Below are positions 21,675 through 34,289 of a stretch of DNA of 64,000 nucleotides, in pieces; within the stretch, counting starts at the first letter, position 1; each line of letters starts with the position of its first letter. The notes under the pieces are model-generated. The model was not told the origin of the DNA. It worked only from the letters and a program-made list of their open reading frames with translations, and did no database searches. Source of the stretch: Chlorokybus atmophyticus (lineage: Eukaryota > Streptophyta > Chlorokybophyceae > Chlorokybales > Chlorokybaceae). The stretch spans positions 91,317-155,316 of the forward strand of contig RHPI01000575.1 in the NCBI GenBank assembly GCA_009103225.1. Direction: 5' to 3'. A program made the position numbers and the translations under genes.

Positions 21675-22660
21675 TTTATGGTCACTACAAGCGCCAATCT
21701 CAGCAATCGGACGGCTTTCCCTCACCGCATAGCAAGTGACGCCCGCAGATCAGACGCTTCTCGTGAGTCCGCGCGCTGTGACGCGCGTGAGTCCTGACGT
21801 AACATGCGTGACTTTTTATTTTCGGCAACTCCTTTTGACGGCTATTAACGCCGTTAACAGGCAACCTCAGACGCATTTAACCCAAACTCGCTCAGTAACC
21901 TACTGCGTCGCCTGTTACGAACGCATTCAGGCCGTCAGATGGATCAACAGCTGATTCGATTGATGTGACGCGCGTGACTTGTCACGTAATAGGCGTGACG
22001 TTTGCTATTCATTACTACATTCATTACAAGTCATGTATGTACAATAAGATAATACATAATACATTACCGCACATAGTACATAATGTACATCATATAAATA
22101 CTATATTAGAAATAATTATGGATATGGTTGTATGTATTATACATACAATGCAGACCATGTATGTATGTGTACGATCATATGGAAATACTTATATTTAAGT
22201 AATAATATATATATGCATATATAAGCAATGCATACACTTACGAGTGCGATTGTGTGTAACATCGTTAATAATAGTGTATAGATTGCAGATTGGGTACATA
22301 TTTGCATGATATTACACGAACATTAGTAAGTAAGTAATGTATATATATGTATATATTCTCGTGTATACTTTGCACATACAATGCCGTATCGTATAAACTT
22401 GTATATGTGGATTAAGTCATTGTTTTGCAAATCGCGATACAACGACGCGGATGGTGGTATCGATGGCTCGCATGGTATCAGTGGATCCAACGGTGAACGC
22501 TGGTAGCTTGCCGCTTAGCCAATTAGGGGCTGGCGGCGCATCGGTCAATTTGAGTCCACCGATCATGGTCGCTCAACCGCCGACCGAAGCAACTGACAGA
22601 GCTTGCAGTGACCATCACTTCTGGTTTCCAGCAGCAGTCATGTGACACAAGGTTGATGCG
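21675..22660 (+). repeat. Dispersed non-coding repeat, copy 1
   Basis: This stretch and 54196-55090 share, in the same order and orientation, a block near 'caagcgccaatctca', a block with 'gcccgcagatc.gacgcttctc', a block 'taggcgtgac.ttt', an AT-rich centre and a final block 'agccaatta...gctggc' through 'gcttgcagtgaccatcact'. Copies are clearly diverged. No coding potential is seen, so it is probably a non-autonomous element; ends are approximate. Confidence 0.7.
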
Positions 22661-23016
22661 CTTGTTGAACTAGGCTCAGTGGGGCTGGCCACTGACTAGT
22701 GGACACGTCGACATGGTTAATGATGTAGCCCACCTCGGGAACACAGCCTTACTCAAGACCCGTATCCTGGCGACAGATGACACCTTAGTACCGGGCATTA
22801 CGCGGTCAGTTGCCCTTCGATGACGGTTAAGTCAGCCCCTCAGTCGAGGTCCGGACCGTCCGAGGCCAAGAGCGTAATGTGTGCGTGTTTTTTGCGTATC
22901 CCTGTACGAGGGAATTACGCCTACGTGGTGCACTGGCCTAAGGGCTGGTGAAAAGACTTGGGCGGCGGCAGTGGTGGTGTTGTCGGCGGTGGTGTTGTTG
23001 TCGGTGGTGGGTCACC
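22661..23016. other. Upstream region of SppA
   Basis: No separate gene. It holds the presumed SppA promoter and 5' UTR; a GGC/GGT-rich stretch lies just before the start. Confidence 0.5.
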
Positions 23017-26000
23017 ATGACGACGACCGCAGCGCTGTGCATGTGGTCGCTGGCGCCACGCAGCTGCCACGCTGCCGCTGCCGCCTCGACCCGGACGTCT
23101 CTACGCCGGTCTCACCACAGAGTAAGTATCCAGCTGCCAGCTTTCTGCCTTAAGCCAAAAGCTACTCACAAATGTTGCCATTGCGCTGTTTCTTCCTATA
23201 GGAGTTCATGACGAGCTCATTACTTGATGATGTTGACATTACTTCTCTTCGTTACAGAAAGCTTGCAAGTTGCAACAGCATGCATGGCTGTGACTGAGAA
23301 CATTGCCATTGAAAAGACACATCAGTCCTATCAGCATTTAGAGAAGCAATCCGGCATGTTTGTTGCTGAGCGTCGTAAGCAATTCGGTATCTTTTTACAC
23401 AACCGTGACAGCTGTTGTTCCGTGACAGCATGTTATGACAGCAATATCTGCTTGTGTGTTGCATCCTAGCTATGTAGCACACAACAGATCTCTGTTGCAT
23501 CAAGGTTGCTAACTACTGTCTGTCGTCTCTTCCTGTAACAGATACCATCTCAGGCAAGGAGCACCTTCATCGGCTCCCCTCGCTCCCTTCTTTCACACAC
23601 GCGCGCAATAACCAACAGACACGGATCCAACGCACCCCGTTGGCGAGTCCTTACACGCTGCGACAGCGAGCAGGACTCCGCCGCCGCGACAGATTCGCCC
23701 GCGGCGCAAGCGGTTGCTCCGGCCTCTGCGCCTGGAAAGTTATCGAAGCTCGATGGCGAGGAGGAAAGACCGCCGCTGCCAACGGGGGAGCTGGTGTACA
23801 CGCCCGCATCGTCGTTTGAACGGGTGGGTGGATGGTGTGCATACTCACATATTTGTGTAACATATGTATGCGTGGACTTGGGTGCTGGGACACGTGCTTG
23901 TTGCACGCGTGCGCATGCGCATGCACACGTACATGTGTGGTTGGTGTGTGTGGATGTGTGCTTGTGTTTGTCAGACAGTTAGTTCACTATGGCTAGTGGA
24001 GGGGTGTATGCACATCCCTTGCACATGCACGCATGCATACGCGCGCATGTATGCGCGTGTACTCGCACGTACACTCTGCACAACGCTCACACACGCCTCC
24101 TCACCCTCTCCTCTCATCCCCTCTCAGGCCTGGACCCTCCTGCGTCTCCGTTTCTCCCTCCCCTGGCGCCGCTTCAAGTATGGTTCCATCTTATCCTTCG
24201 AGCTGGGCGGCGGTCCCATCCCGGAGAAACCCACCGGCGGCCTCCCCTTCTCCGGCGTCGGGAAGAGCCTACCGCAGATATGCCAGAACCTGGTGAAGGC
24301 AGCCAATGACCCGAGGGTGGTGGGAGTGTTTATCAAGGTTAGCCCGGTGCAGTGCGGGTGGGCCAAGGTGGAGGAGATTAGGAGACACATTGCATACTTC
24401 CGGAAGTCAGGTGGGGCGTAGTGTGTGTGTCCACTTGTCCACTATACGAACACATGTGTACTACTCACACACGCGCGCATGCGCATATTGTGCACGTATA
24501 ATGCTGTATGCGTATATGCAGTACAGGTCTTGGTGGCAGACATGTTCTGATTATAGTCATTCGCGTGTGGCAGGCAAGTTCACCATTGCTTACATGGAGG
24601 TGGGAGGAGAGAAGGAGTACGTGTTGGCTCGCGCGTGCGAGGAGGTTTACGCGCCTCCCGGAGGATACGTCACCTTGCGCGGGCTGAGCGTACAAGGCTC
24701 ATACCTACGCGGTACGCCCTTCTATCCACATCTACCCAACATCTCAACATAACCCAAGTTGCTTATGTGAGTATGTTGTGTGCAGGTGTGCTCGACAAGG
24801 TTGGCGTGGAGCCGCAAGTGAAGAGGATAGGCAAGTACAAGTCCGCGGGTGATCAGATCGCGCGGCGCGACATGTCGGAGCCCAACCGCGAGATGCTCAC
24901 GGCCATACTCGATGACTTGTACACGTACTTCAAGAACACAACGGCCGCAGACAACGGTAGGTACTGTGTGTTTTGCTGTATGTCTGTCATGTGTGACGAT
25001 TGTCTCTTGGCAGGGAAGACTGCGGAGGATGTTGAGAAGTTGCTTGATGAGGGCGTGTTCCAAGTGGAGAAGCTGGCGGAGCAGGGATGGATCACGGGCA
25101 CGCGCTATGAAGATGAAGTCATTGAGGACTTGAAGAAGCGCACGGGCGGGAAAGAGGATGAACTGAGGTATAGCTGGCGTGTGCACTTGTGTGTGTGTGT
25201 GCATGCGCCTGTGTGCGTGTGTGGGCACACGTGCGGGTGCCTGTGCACGTGTGTTCACCTCTGTATGCATTCGTGTGTTCGTGCGCTTATGCATGTGTAT
25301 ATGTGCGCGCATGAGCTTGTGCATAATCAAGTGCATGTGGGTTTTGCGTGTGTGCGCGCGCAAGCGTGTGTGTGTGTGTTTATGTGTCAACAGAGAGTCT
25401 TAACTCACATGGTGCTTGCGCAGGAGTGTCGGCTTCAGTCGCTACAGCCGCGTTCCCCCCTCCGCCCTCGGCCTCTCCTCCGGCGGCGGCGACATCATCG
25501 CCATCGTCCGCGCCAGCGGCAACATCACCCGCGGCGGCACCACCTCTCCCTCCCCTCTCTCCGGCGGCTCCGACGGCATCCGCTCCGACTCGTTCATCTC
25601 ACAGATCCGCCGCATCGCCGACAACAAGAGTATCAAAGCAGTCGTGTTGAGGATCGACTCGGGTGGTGGAGACGCACTCGCGTCGGACCTCATGTGGAGG
25701 GAGCTGAGACAGCTGGCGAGCAAGAAGCCGCTGGTGTGTTCCATGGGAGATGTGGCGGCGAGTGGAGGGTATTATATGGCCATGGCGGGAGATGTCGTGA
25801 TTGCGGAGGAGCTCACTATCACGGGCTCGATTGGTGTTGTCACAGGTGAGAGAGATGGTATACCAACATGTTGGTTTGCGAGCGCAGGCATGACGTGTTG
25901 GGTGGCTGATGTGGGTGTGTTGGGTGCGACTGTCTTTTGTGTGGCATCGTCTTGTTGTGCACTGTGTGTGTGCCTGAAACACAACGCGTGACTCATATGT

Positions 26001-27069
26001 TGGGTGCTCTCCCGCCTCTCTTGCGTGCAGGCAAGTTTAGTCTGGCGGAGCTGTTTGACAGGGTTGGTTTCAACCAGACCACCATCTCGCGGGGGCGTTA
26101 CGCGGAGGTGTTGGTGTCGCAGCGGCCGTTCACGGAGGACGAGAAGGACTACTTTGACCGCAGCGCAGAGCACGCATATGAGTCGTTCAGGAATAAGGCC
26201 GCGGAGTCAAGGAGAATGCCAGTAAGTGTGTGCGGGTGCGCGTTGCACATACACTTATGATGTGCGCGCATTGTTCATATATGTGCACGTATGGTGCGCG
26301 CACGCGTTGGCATGTGTGTGCGTGTGTGTATGCGCGTGCGCGTGTGCGCGTGCGCGTGCGTATGCATGCTTGTTGTTCCACTCATGCTACAGAGAGTATG
26401 TGTCTCAGCTGTGTCGTTGTTTGGTCTCAGGTTGAGCAAATGGAGTCCGTAGCCCAGGGCCGGGTGTGGACGGGTCGGCAGGCGCTGGAGAAGGGACTCG
26501 TTGATGCGTTGGGAGGCATCTCAACTGCTGTGGCCATTGCCAAGCAGTACGCCAAACTTGAGGGAGGGGTAAGTGCAACTGTCGTCAAGCTAGTACTTGA
26601 TACCCAACCCAGACTTGACCAAATGTGTCCTACAAGCACGCATACATGTGTATGCACACCTTGTTCAAGTGTGCGCGCATATGCGCGTGTGCATGCATGT
26701 GTGCTATGCACAGGCTGTTGCAAGTTGCTGCCGTCAGAGCACACCATTTCACTTATGAACAAGTCACCCAATCACTCGCAGGTGAGGTTGGTGGAGTTCT
26801 CTCGAGGGCAGGTGTCCCCGCTCTCGCTCCTATCCGGTGGCGCCTCCGTCTTGACGGCCTTATCATCCTTAGGCTCCGCCATCCACCTCCTTAAGGAAGA
26901 GGCTGCTTCGCTCCAATCGGGCCGCGTGAGGGCTTCACTTGATGAACCCGCGTTGCGAAGCCTCACGGGCGAGGACTCGATGTCAACAGCGGTGGCGATG
27001 GTTGCTGAAGCGGGGAGTGCGCTGGCGCAGTTGCTACCGCTTCCAGCCTCGCGCGAAGATGACTTGTAG
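23017..27069 (+). CDS. SPPA: Plastid signal peptide peptidase SppA (protease IV, family S49), 10 exons
   Basis: Exons are 23017-23121, 23542-23823, 24128-24410, 24574-24711, 24786-24956, 25014-25167, 25424-25845, 26031-26221, 26431-26568 and 26782-27069: 2172 nt, 723 residues, TAG stop, all GT-AG. Residues 1-70 form an Ala/Ser/Arg-rich transit peptide without acidic residues, followed by a low-complexity linker. The protein then follows plant SPPA: SLPQICQNLVKAANDPRVVG, CGWAKVEEIRRHI, IGKYKSAGDQ (the Lys general base in the first S49 domain), the tandem second domain with AVVLRIDSGGGDA, GDVAASGGYYMA (catalytic Ser) and TGSIGVVTGKF, and AQGRVWTGRQALEKGLVD near the end. Both catalytic residues are present. 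In plants this is a thylakoid-associated, light-induced serine protease. Introns are almost pure alternating TG/CG sequence. Confidence 0.95.
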
Positions 27070-28079
27070 CGTTGAATTGAATTGAGTTGATTTGAAGCAT
27101 TGGTTGCTTTGAATTGAGGGTGTTTGGCAATGTACAGGGTCTGATCTCGCATCTTCTTGCTCTAGCATTGATGGATTGGTTGAAGTCTCCGTGAGTGCGG
27201 TGTCGGGGGTGTATTTGAGACTTGGGGGGCGGGCTTGTGGCACATGAGGTAACACAGTGGTTTGATGTGGCGAACATACGCACAAGTTGTGCAATGCGCT
27301 CTTGCCTTCTTCGGTGTCTTCTGTCTCGCATGGTTGCTGCTATAGGCACCGGCGCTGCTTGTAGCAGCGACAGTAGTATATGGGGTGCTTCCTAGTGTGT
27401 GTGTGTTGCCTCCTGCTGCTTAAAAGCGAGGTTTGGTTCCAACCATTGCCCACCCATTGTTGATGAATGCGCAACACACGCTTCCGTACTGATCATTGTT
27501 GATGGCATCACAACCGTACATGGAGTGTACCACACATATGCGCAGCATTGTGCGTGTGACAGGCGGAGACGGCGGCGTTGGTGAAGGTGACGTGAACGGC
27601 GTTGTGCGTGGCGGAGGGGCAGTCGGGTAGGCTAGCTCGCTGGCTGGCTGACTTGTTGGCTTTCAGCAGGTTCGGGGGTCCGTCCGTCATCTAGACTACT
27701 CCTGTGGCCAGTTGGCAAGCGCAGAGGCCATTGGTTGAATGCAAGGGTTGTGCATGGCTTGCGTGCAGTGGTTGTGCTTGCAGTTTGTACACAAGGATTC
27801 AAGCCAGCTGTCTGCCATGGCCACAGCTTGCATGGCACAAGTTGCACTCGCACACCACCAACAACAACTAACAACAGAGCAGATTACTCCGCCAGTCTAA
27901 GCGGGGACACTGTTGTATGCACATCAATGAATCCAAGCTTGCGCACTCTGTCCTGCCTGGTGCTTGCCATTGTTCCATAGCATGGTCTGTGATCCAGCAT
28001 TAGGCCAACCGTACTGTCGCTGACCGCATTGATGCATTTGGCACAGCAGGTTAGTGCTGTGGCAGGAACACATTCATGG
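27070..28079. other. Intergenic between SppA and the F-box-like gene
   Basis: No exon or RNA gene is supported. Short minus-strand frames over 27.0-27.3 kb are low-complexity shadows of the SppA 3' end. Confidence 0.5.
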
Positions 28080-29332
28080 ATGCTACAGTCTTCACCACGG
28101 TTCGATCGGGAGGAAACATCACAGCCCGCATCGGTACGCTTCATCCAGCTTATTGGTTTGTTGCGTGTGTGCGTGCTTGCATGCATGCATGCATGTGGGT
28201 TGTGTCATGAAGAGCTAACAACTTGCCTCTATGATAATTCTCACGTGCGCAGCTCCTGCCTCTTGACGCGGGGCTGCTGACCCAGATTCTGTTGAAGGCA
28301 GGGCCTACAGCGGTAAGCACACAATTGTGCATGGTGCGCACAAACAGCTAAAGCAAGACCCTCCCTCTCAAACTCACAGCAGCTTCCAGCATGCAGAACG
28401 ATGCTGCGCGGCTGCTACTTGTGTGTAAGGTGTTCTGCGACGTGCCCTTAGGCGACAAGCGTTTCTGGCGACATGTACAAATCATGGACCCAACAAGCTG
28501 TCTCGTTGATGTGCTGAATTCTATTCAAGCCAATGCGGAAGGGCGCTTCGCCCTCAACGCGTCATTCGTGCGTGGAGTTGAACTGAAGCAAAACAGCTGC
28601 GAGGGTCTGCAGCTGCTTGGAGAAGTGTTTCCTGAGGTCACATGGGTGGACTGCTTCCTTGGAGTTGTTGACGTTGACACGGAGGATATTGCTCTAAGCC
28701 TCAGCAGCTGCAAGAATGTGCAAGAGTTGGGTCTCTCACTGTCTCCCTCTGGCCAATCCCTAGACCTCAGCGCACTCGCAGCATGCAACCAGCTGCAGAT
28801 GCTCAAGTTGGAGTTTGCAGAGCAGAGTGATGATGAGGAGGAGGAGGAGCAGGCAGAGCCTACAGCAGGCAAACAAGTGCTCATTGCAGGGTTGAGTGCC
28901 ATACCGCAGCTTACCAATCTGACCATTTCTGCATCGTCCTGCGCTTTGTCACAGCTCCCGAAGACGCTGCAAGCCATTGAGTTGTTTATGGATCGCTTAC
29001 GGTTTGATGGAAGCAACCCTAAGGATCAATTGTATGGCACTGAAGCGCATCAACAGATGATGAACTTGGTGTCCATGTGCGACCTGAAGTCCATCTTGAT
29101 ATGCGCTTTCGGTCGTGATGAGAACGTGATGAACGTCAATGGACGCGAGTCCACGGACATGGTTGGCACTCTGGCGAGCATGCTGCTACAGAATCAGAGA
29201 CAACGTGGAGCTGAGCGCGCGCGGGTTGTTGAGATCAAAGGCCCAGATGGACAGGTAGCTATAGAGCACATTCTGATCAAGTGCGCTTGTCCTTCGATCA
29301 ATGTGCGCCAAGTGAGTAGTAGGCTGTACTAA
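28080..29332 (+). CDS. F-box-like protein with leucine-rich C-terminal part, 3 exons
   Basis: Exons 28080-28133, 28253-28312 and 28397-29332 join in phase to 349 residues and a TAA stop. The joins place LLPLDAGLLTQILLKAG and DAARLLLVCKVF next to each other, the spacing of an F-box (LP..LL..IL, then A..L..VCK.F), suggesting a substrate-recognition subunit of an SCF ubiquitin ligase that binds Skp1. The rest has several Leu-rich stretches reminiscent of degenerate LRRs (NVQELGLSLSPSG; LSALAACNQLQMLKLEF; AIPQLTNLTISASS) and an acidic Glu run at about residue 190. Targets are unknown. An ATG inside exon 3, six bases upstream of the chosen acceptor, could be mistaken for the start if the exon were treated as a single-exon gene. 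Confidence 0.7.
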
Positions 29333-29895
29333 TCATAATCTGCATGCAGATGTGGCGCAGGGGAATTGCTACCGCTAGCCGATTGGCGAAGTGTGTGTCG
29401 CTGTTAGCGCACAAGAGTCGAAAGTCTGCTCATAGTAGACAGCAGGACGCCAGTTCTGCTGAGAAGAAGAGAGGGCTAGACTATTTGAGAACACGTACCT
29501 GGAAAGGCAGTGGAGAGGCTTCACTTGCAACCCGCTGCCGATGTCACATCTTTACCGAACTGTGGGCGTGCTCCCGCTGAACCTGCAGGCAACAGGACCT
29601 CCTCAGGGGTTGCAGATAAGGGATGCAAGGCCAGTCGAAGTTGACATTGTCGGTGTATAGGTTGAAGGGCACTTGTTAACCACCTAGAGCATTAGTATTG
29701 ATGATGCGATGCGTCAAAGCAGCCATGTGCAGTCCTAGTGCAAGCGCATGCCATACTGTTCAAAGCGAGTGATCATGCGCATGGTTACTACCTTTGGCAT
29801 GCGAGTTGATAAGTGCTCATCCATTGAATTGCAATGAACTTGTTGCATAGCCACAAACAACAACCACTGGCTGTTGTTGTGACATCATGTTGATG

Positions 29896-29959
29896 CAATG
29901 GTTGAGCGCTTAGCCTAAGCGTTCAACCATTGGCAGGGGCCAAAGGCTTTGGCCCCTGC
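29896..29959. repeat. Two back-to-back hairpins
   Basis: At 29896-29932, caatggttgagcgctta pairs with taagcgttcaaccattg with one mismatch around a three-base loop. Directly after, at 29933-29959, gcaggggccaaa pairs perfectly with tttggcccctgc around GGC. The two stems touch without spacer. Confidence 0.85.
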
Positions 29960-30952
29960 CTTGGAGGCAAAGTCATCTTTAAGTGACACGTGTGTGTATA
30001 TGTTACTCTACTACTAAGTTGAGGGTTTCAATGATGCCTTCGTGAACTAATCAAAGGTAAATTGAGTTACTAGCTAATACTACGGTAGTATTATCGCACT
30101 ATTTCCTTCAGCTCGAGCGATCAATACAAGGATTATATCAATTGCAAAAGCTAATACGAGTGAGTACAAACTTGAGCGGATTGGTATTTGCTCAAATTCC
30201 GGCTCAGATACCAACTTGCTTGTGTATTTGCTATAGCTAGCTCGCTTAGCATATAGCATGTACCGTACATCACTGCAATAGGCGCAGATGAATATACCGG
30301 CTATTGTGCCACATTTAAAGCATAACAATGTAAAAATCAAAGCATAATGACGTGAGATTATAAATGTTTTCACGCCAAGCATACGTACCAAGCATGTTTG
30401 GGTTTTAAGTTAAACGCTGCTCGGGCAATATATTCATATTGCAATAATAACTTAGTATTGCAATGCTTGTATTGAACACATGATTGTTCAATAAGTATAA
30501 TATTAATGCATCAAGTTTAGGTGACGTGATGGCAACATGTTACACGCATTGATGTAATTAGCATCATCCATATTGGAACGACTCACTTGAAATTGCTAGC
30601 TACGTACAACTAGGTACATCAGGTCATTCACATTAAGTCCGAAAAAAATAAAGCCTACCACATCACCTAGCGTATTATCACGAGCTGGCCGAGCGTCTCG
30701 CAATGAGGCTCCCACGTACAGCACCCGCCACCAAAGCCAAGACAGCGAATGCCTGCGAACGTTGCAGAACGATGAAGAAGGCGACCAACCCGCTAAATGA
30801 AATGAGTCTCTTGCTCACGTGCATCAACCACACGTCGAGCACTCCGAGATAGACGAGTCGTCACGTCCAGTGGACAACAGCTCGACCGTCGATGCTCCCA
30901 TCTAATAGCGAACTTTTATAGCCTAAGGGATGAAGGTGTCGCAATCGGCGTC

Positions 30953-31082
30953 GTCACGTCAACAGGCTGACAAAATTCGCTTTCACTTCGTTACTTAAGT
31001 AATAAGAGGAACGAAATGAGGAATTTGCATGTCATGATATGTAGCACTTGGCACTGCAATGTGTGCTTATGCGGTCGGTCCT
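30953..31082 (+). repeat. Short dispersed repeat, copy A
   Basis: About 130 bases align by eye with 34162-34289: gtcacg, ggctg.caaaa, ttacttaagtaataag, then gcatgtca and gtagcacttggca. Similarity is moderate. The shared centre is itself palindromic (ttacttaagtaa). Confidence 0.65.
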
Positions 31083-31748
31083 TATGTTTTTGATAGCTAT
31101 GGCTATATAGGTGCACAAGGCGTTGCAATACGGTATCATCGTATGTGCTGATGTAGTATATCAGCACATGCAGCGCTGGTCGGTGCCATATGCTCAGGAT
31201 GACTTGTGAAGTGCCAGCGATGTGACATTATGGCAGCATACGTGCTGCAAGTGACAAATTGTATAGCTTAAATGCTGTGTACCATGATGTGATGTGCATT
31301 ATATAATGCGCATCAGCGTATCACACATATATGCGTGATACGCTAATGTTTGCTATTGAAGTAATACCGAAACAATCTACCCTCACTGTAGTGACACTTG
31401 TTCTTACAACACCCTGTCGGTAGTGAAAGGATACGGATTAACCATTTTATATGATGCAAGACTTCATTTTCACAATGACTGTCACACTCTCCGTAAGGAC
31501 AATTCGTGCCAGTAGTGAGCGTCACTGTAAAGAGGGTATCATATATAGAATTGATTAGGGTTTGTACACCTCGCTATAATAACCAATTGTCACTACATGG
31601 AGTGGCATGAACATTGTAATGTAGTGATCAACTGACATTACATACAGGTGTCCGGATTTGAGTCAATGCATATCAGGCAATATATATATGATATTATGCT
31701 ATTAAATTCCTCGTTTCAGTGATAAATACCATACTTACTTTATTTGAG

Positions 31749-31883
<135 letters not shown>

Positions 31884-31884
31884 N

Positions 31885-32796
31885 TTGCTAGGAGTTACGC
31901 TGGATAGCGTAACTCACAGCAAGTTAGCAGCCTGGTCATCATAAGGAGAGGTTTGCCGCGCCATCTAGCTGCCTGCCGCGGCGGCGGCGGCGAGCTATCG
32001 ATAGGCGGGCTACGGCTCGGCGGCCGTTGGCTGCGTGCAATGTGGTAAATAGGCCTATAAACATGTGCATAATGCAATAAATTCATCAATAAACCCCCTC
32101 TAGGAGGAGGGGGAGGCTAATTAAAAAGATAGGGNGGGGGGGGGGCTTGTACATGCGCTTAAAGCCCCCCACCCTTCTTTGTTGAGGGGGGCTGTATTAG
32201 GGGGGGCTGTAAAAGAGTAAATATGGTAGTCAGTGTGTTGCGTTGATGCGTTACAATGATTGTCCGTCACTATGTGGAGGGAACGACACCTCCGTATATT
32301 GAAAAAAGCCTCCATACATTCGGTCACTACATTGAGGGTGGACTGTACAATGATTCTTGGATGGTAGTACCACCGTTGTACTATACCAACGTACCACGGC
32401 ACTTGCTTGCTGTCAATGTCTGGACCTCAAAGTGGATGATGCTGCGGAATTTGCCATGTGATTGAAAAGGAAGTACCACGCACGCTTTCACACCGGTCCT
32501 TACTTAGCCAGTCGTGTCAATGTGGCCACCGCAGTGTGCGGGTGTATGAAGAGCGAGCAAAGGCTTGACCGCTGTTGACAGTGGCGGTTGCAGTGAGTCT
32601 TTGTCGTTGGTTGTGCGCCTTTGCGGTGGGAAGTCCTCTGCTTGTCCTCTCCCTCTCTCTTCCTCTCTCCCTCTCTCTCCCTCTCTCTCCCTCTCTCTCT
32701 CTCTCTCTCACACGTTGCATACTGTCCTGCTGACGCTGCAACCACCATGTCTAAAGTGCGAAGTGCCCTCTCCAGCTCAGCCTCGTCCTTGACGCC
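31885..32796. other. Intergenic and promoter region of the galaxin-like gene
   Basis: No separate gene is supported. A CT/CCCTCT microsatellite at about 32649-32709 sits roughly 90 bases before the start codon and probably belongs to the promoter or 5' UTR. Confidence 0.5.
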
Positions 32797-33474
32797 ATGG
32801 CCTCGCTCGTGCGCCCCTGCATTGCTGCCAAGGCCCGTCTACCTGTCTGCCTGCTCCTCCTCCTGCCAATCCTGTGCTGCGTCTTCTTGCCTGCTGGAGC
32901 CGACGCTGCTGCAGGTAAGCCAAGTGTTAGCGGTGACTATGCACTGCTTGATGTGCGTGTGTGCTCTGTCCATTGCCTGCCTGTTGCAGCGACTCGCTAG
33001 GTTGTGGGTGAAGTCGGTGTTGTGTCAACAAAGTGCATTGTGCGCTTTGTGTGATAAGCAGGCAGGCTCCCCCATGCAAGCGTTCAGCGGCGCCAACTAG
33101 CCACCGCTTACTGCAATGGCCGTGCATACGACACCAGCTTCTACATCTGCTGCAACGGTGTAGTCAGCTCCAAGGGCAGCAACGCCTGCAGCAACACAAG
33201 TCCCTACAACACCAACTTCTACATCTGCTGCAACAACGTCCTCAGCTCCAAGGGCAGCAACAACGCCTGCTGCAACACCAAGCCCTACAACACCGACTTC
33301 TACATCTGCTGCAACAACTTCCTCAGCTCCAAGGGCAGCAACAACGCCTATTGCAACACCACCCCTTACAACACAAGCTTCTACATCTGCTGCAACAACG
33401 TCCTCAGCTCCAAGTTAAGGCGCCCAAGATTGAGTGTACAATACGATGAAACTATTATCTCAACTTGCTTTTGA
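32797..33474 (+). CDS. Small secreted galaxin-like cysteine-repeat protein, 2 exons
   Basis: Exon 32797-32914 encodes a basic N-terminus and a hydrophobic core ending in PAGADAAA, a good signal peptide with a cleavage site. Exon 33062-33474 joins in phase (GCAG|GTAAGC to ataagcag|GC), giving 176 residues and a TGA stop. The mature part is four tandem units of 26-27 residues built on Y-N/D-T-x-F-YICCN-x-V/F-LSSKG-SN-x-A-C-x-N-T-x-P. Paired cysteines, a Tyr-Asn/Asp step and a CCNG-V core are the pattern of galaxin repeats, known from coral skeletal matrix and other secreted proteins. The units are also near-identical at DNA level (period about 81 bp), implying recent expansion or homogenisation. 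A possible poly(A) signal, aataaa, lies about 25 bases after the stop. A wall or matrix role is inferred. Confidence 0.75.
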
Positions 33475-34161
33475 TGGTTTGGAAAGGCATCATGTAATGA
33501 TAATAAACATGGTAATATGGTGGTATCGTTTTCACATTGCTTACAGATGACGCTGGCTCTGGGAGAGCCAAAAGCGTTTAACCATTACATAATCAACATG
33601 ATATGACATATGCGTGTTGTGATTGTTTTCCACTTACATCAATGCAAAAATTCTGCTGCAACTCAGTCAATTGCTGCTTACTTTATCAATGACCAAGGTA
33701 TTTCGAATGCGATGCATGCGCATGTACTATTACGTAAAGTGTGACATGCGCTTATCAAGCATTGCAATGCAGTAGGCATAAGGTTGGCATAAGCGGCATG
33801 CACTGACAGGCTGTGCCGTGTATTTCAATAATCATTCTTGAACAGTCCGACCATGTTTAAGTTTGTATTCATGCAAGCTCTTGTTACCATATTGCAACAT
33901 GAATTAGGCTATTTTATTGTTTTGACATTGTATGTCATGGTTCAACCGCAACATACAATGGCATAATAGTCTACAAGGTTTGTAGACTAATATCCAATTG
34001 GTGCTCATGCAATGCTGTCATTAGCATTATCAATGCAATTGCACGTCATTAGCTGTACTGAATAAGAAGTGCCATGCATTGCACGGCACTTGCTTGGCGT
34101 ACAATGTGATGATATTGATATTCAACACATGTTGTCATGACGCTACTCAATAGTGACTACA
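33475..34161. other. Intergenic, AT-rich
   Basis: Nothing recognisable beyond the 3' UTR of the galaxin-like gene. Confidence 0.5.
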
Positions 34162-34289
34162 TGTCACGCCCAAAGGGCTGGCAAAAGTCACTCTCGGTTC
34201 CTTACTTATGTAGTAAGTAACAGGGACTAAGTGAGGATTCCGCATGTCAAGCTGTGTAGTGCTTGGCAGGTGTACTCATGCAGTCGTCC
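34162..34289 (+). repeat. Short dispersed repeat, copy B
   Basis: Partner of 30953-31082 in the same orientation; the central palindrome here is ttacttatgtagtaagtaa. No coding content. Confidence 0.65.

Larger units (their letters stand above)
29333..31748. other. AT-rich intergenic region
   Basis: A 78-codon plus frame (29344-29580) and a 103-codon minus frame (30080-30391, with two hydrophobic stretches) are present, but neither has homology I recognise or supporting signals. The region also holds adjacent hairpins and one copy of a short dispersed repeat, listed separately. Confidence 0.45.

Noticed and set aside
30080-30391. 103-codon minus-strand membrane protein
   Set aside because: AT-rich DNA, no family, no splice partner and no start context; kept only as a note in the intergenic entry.
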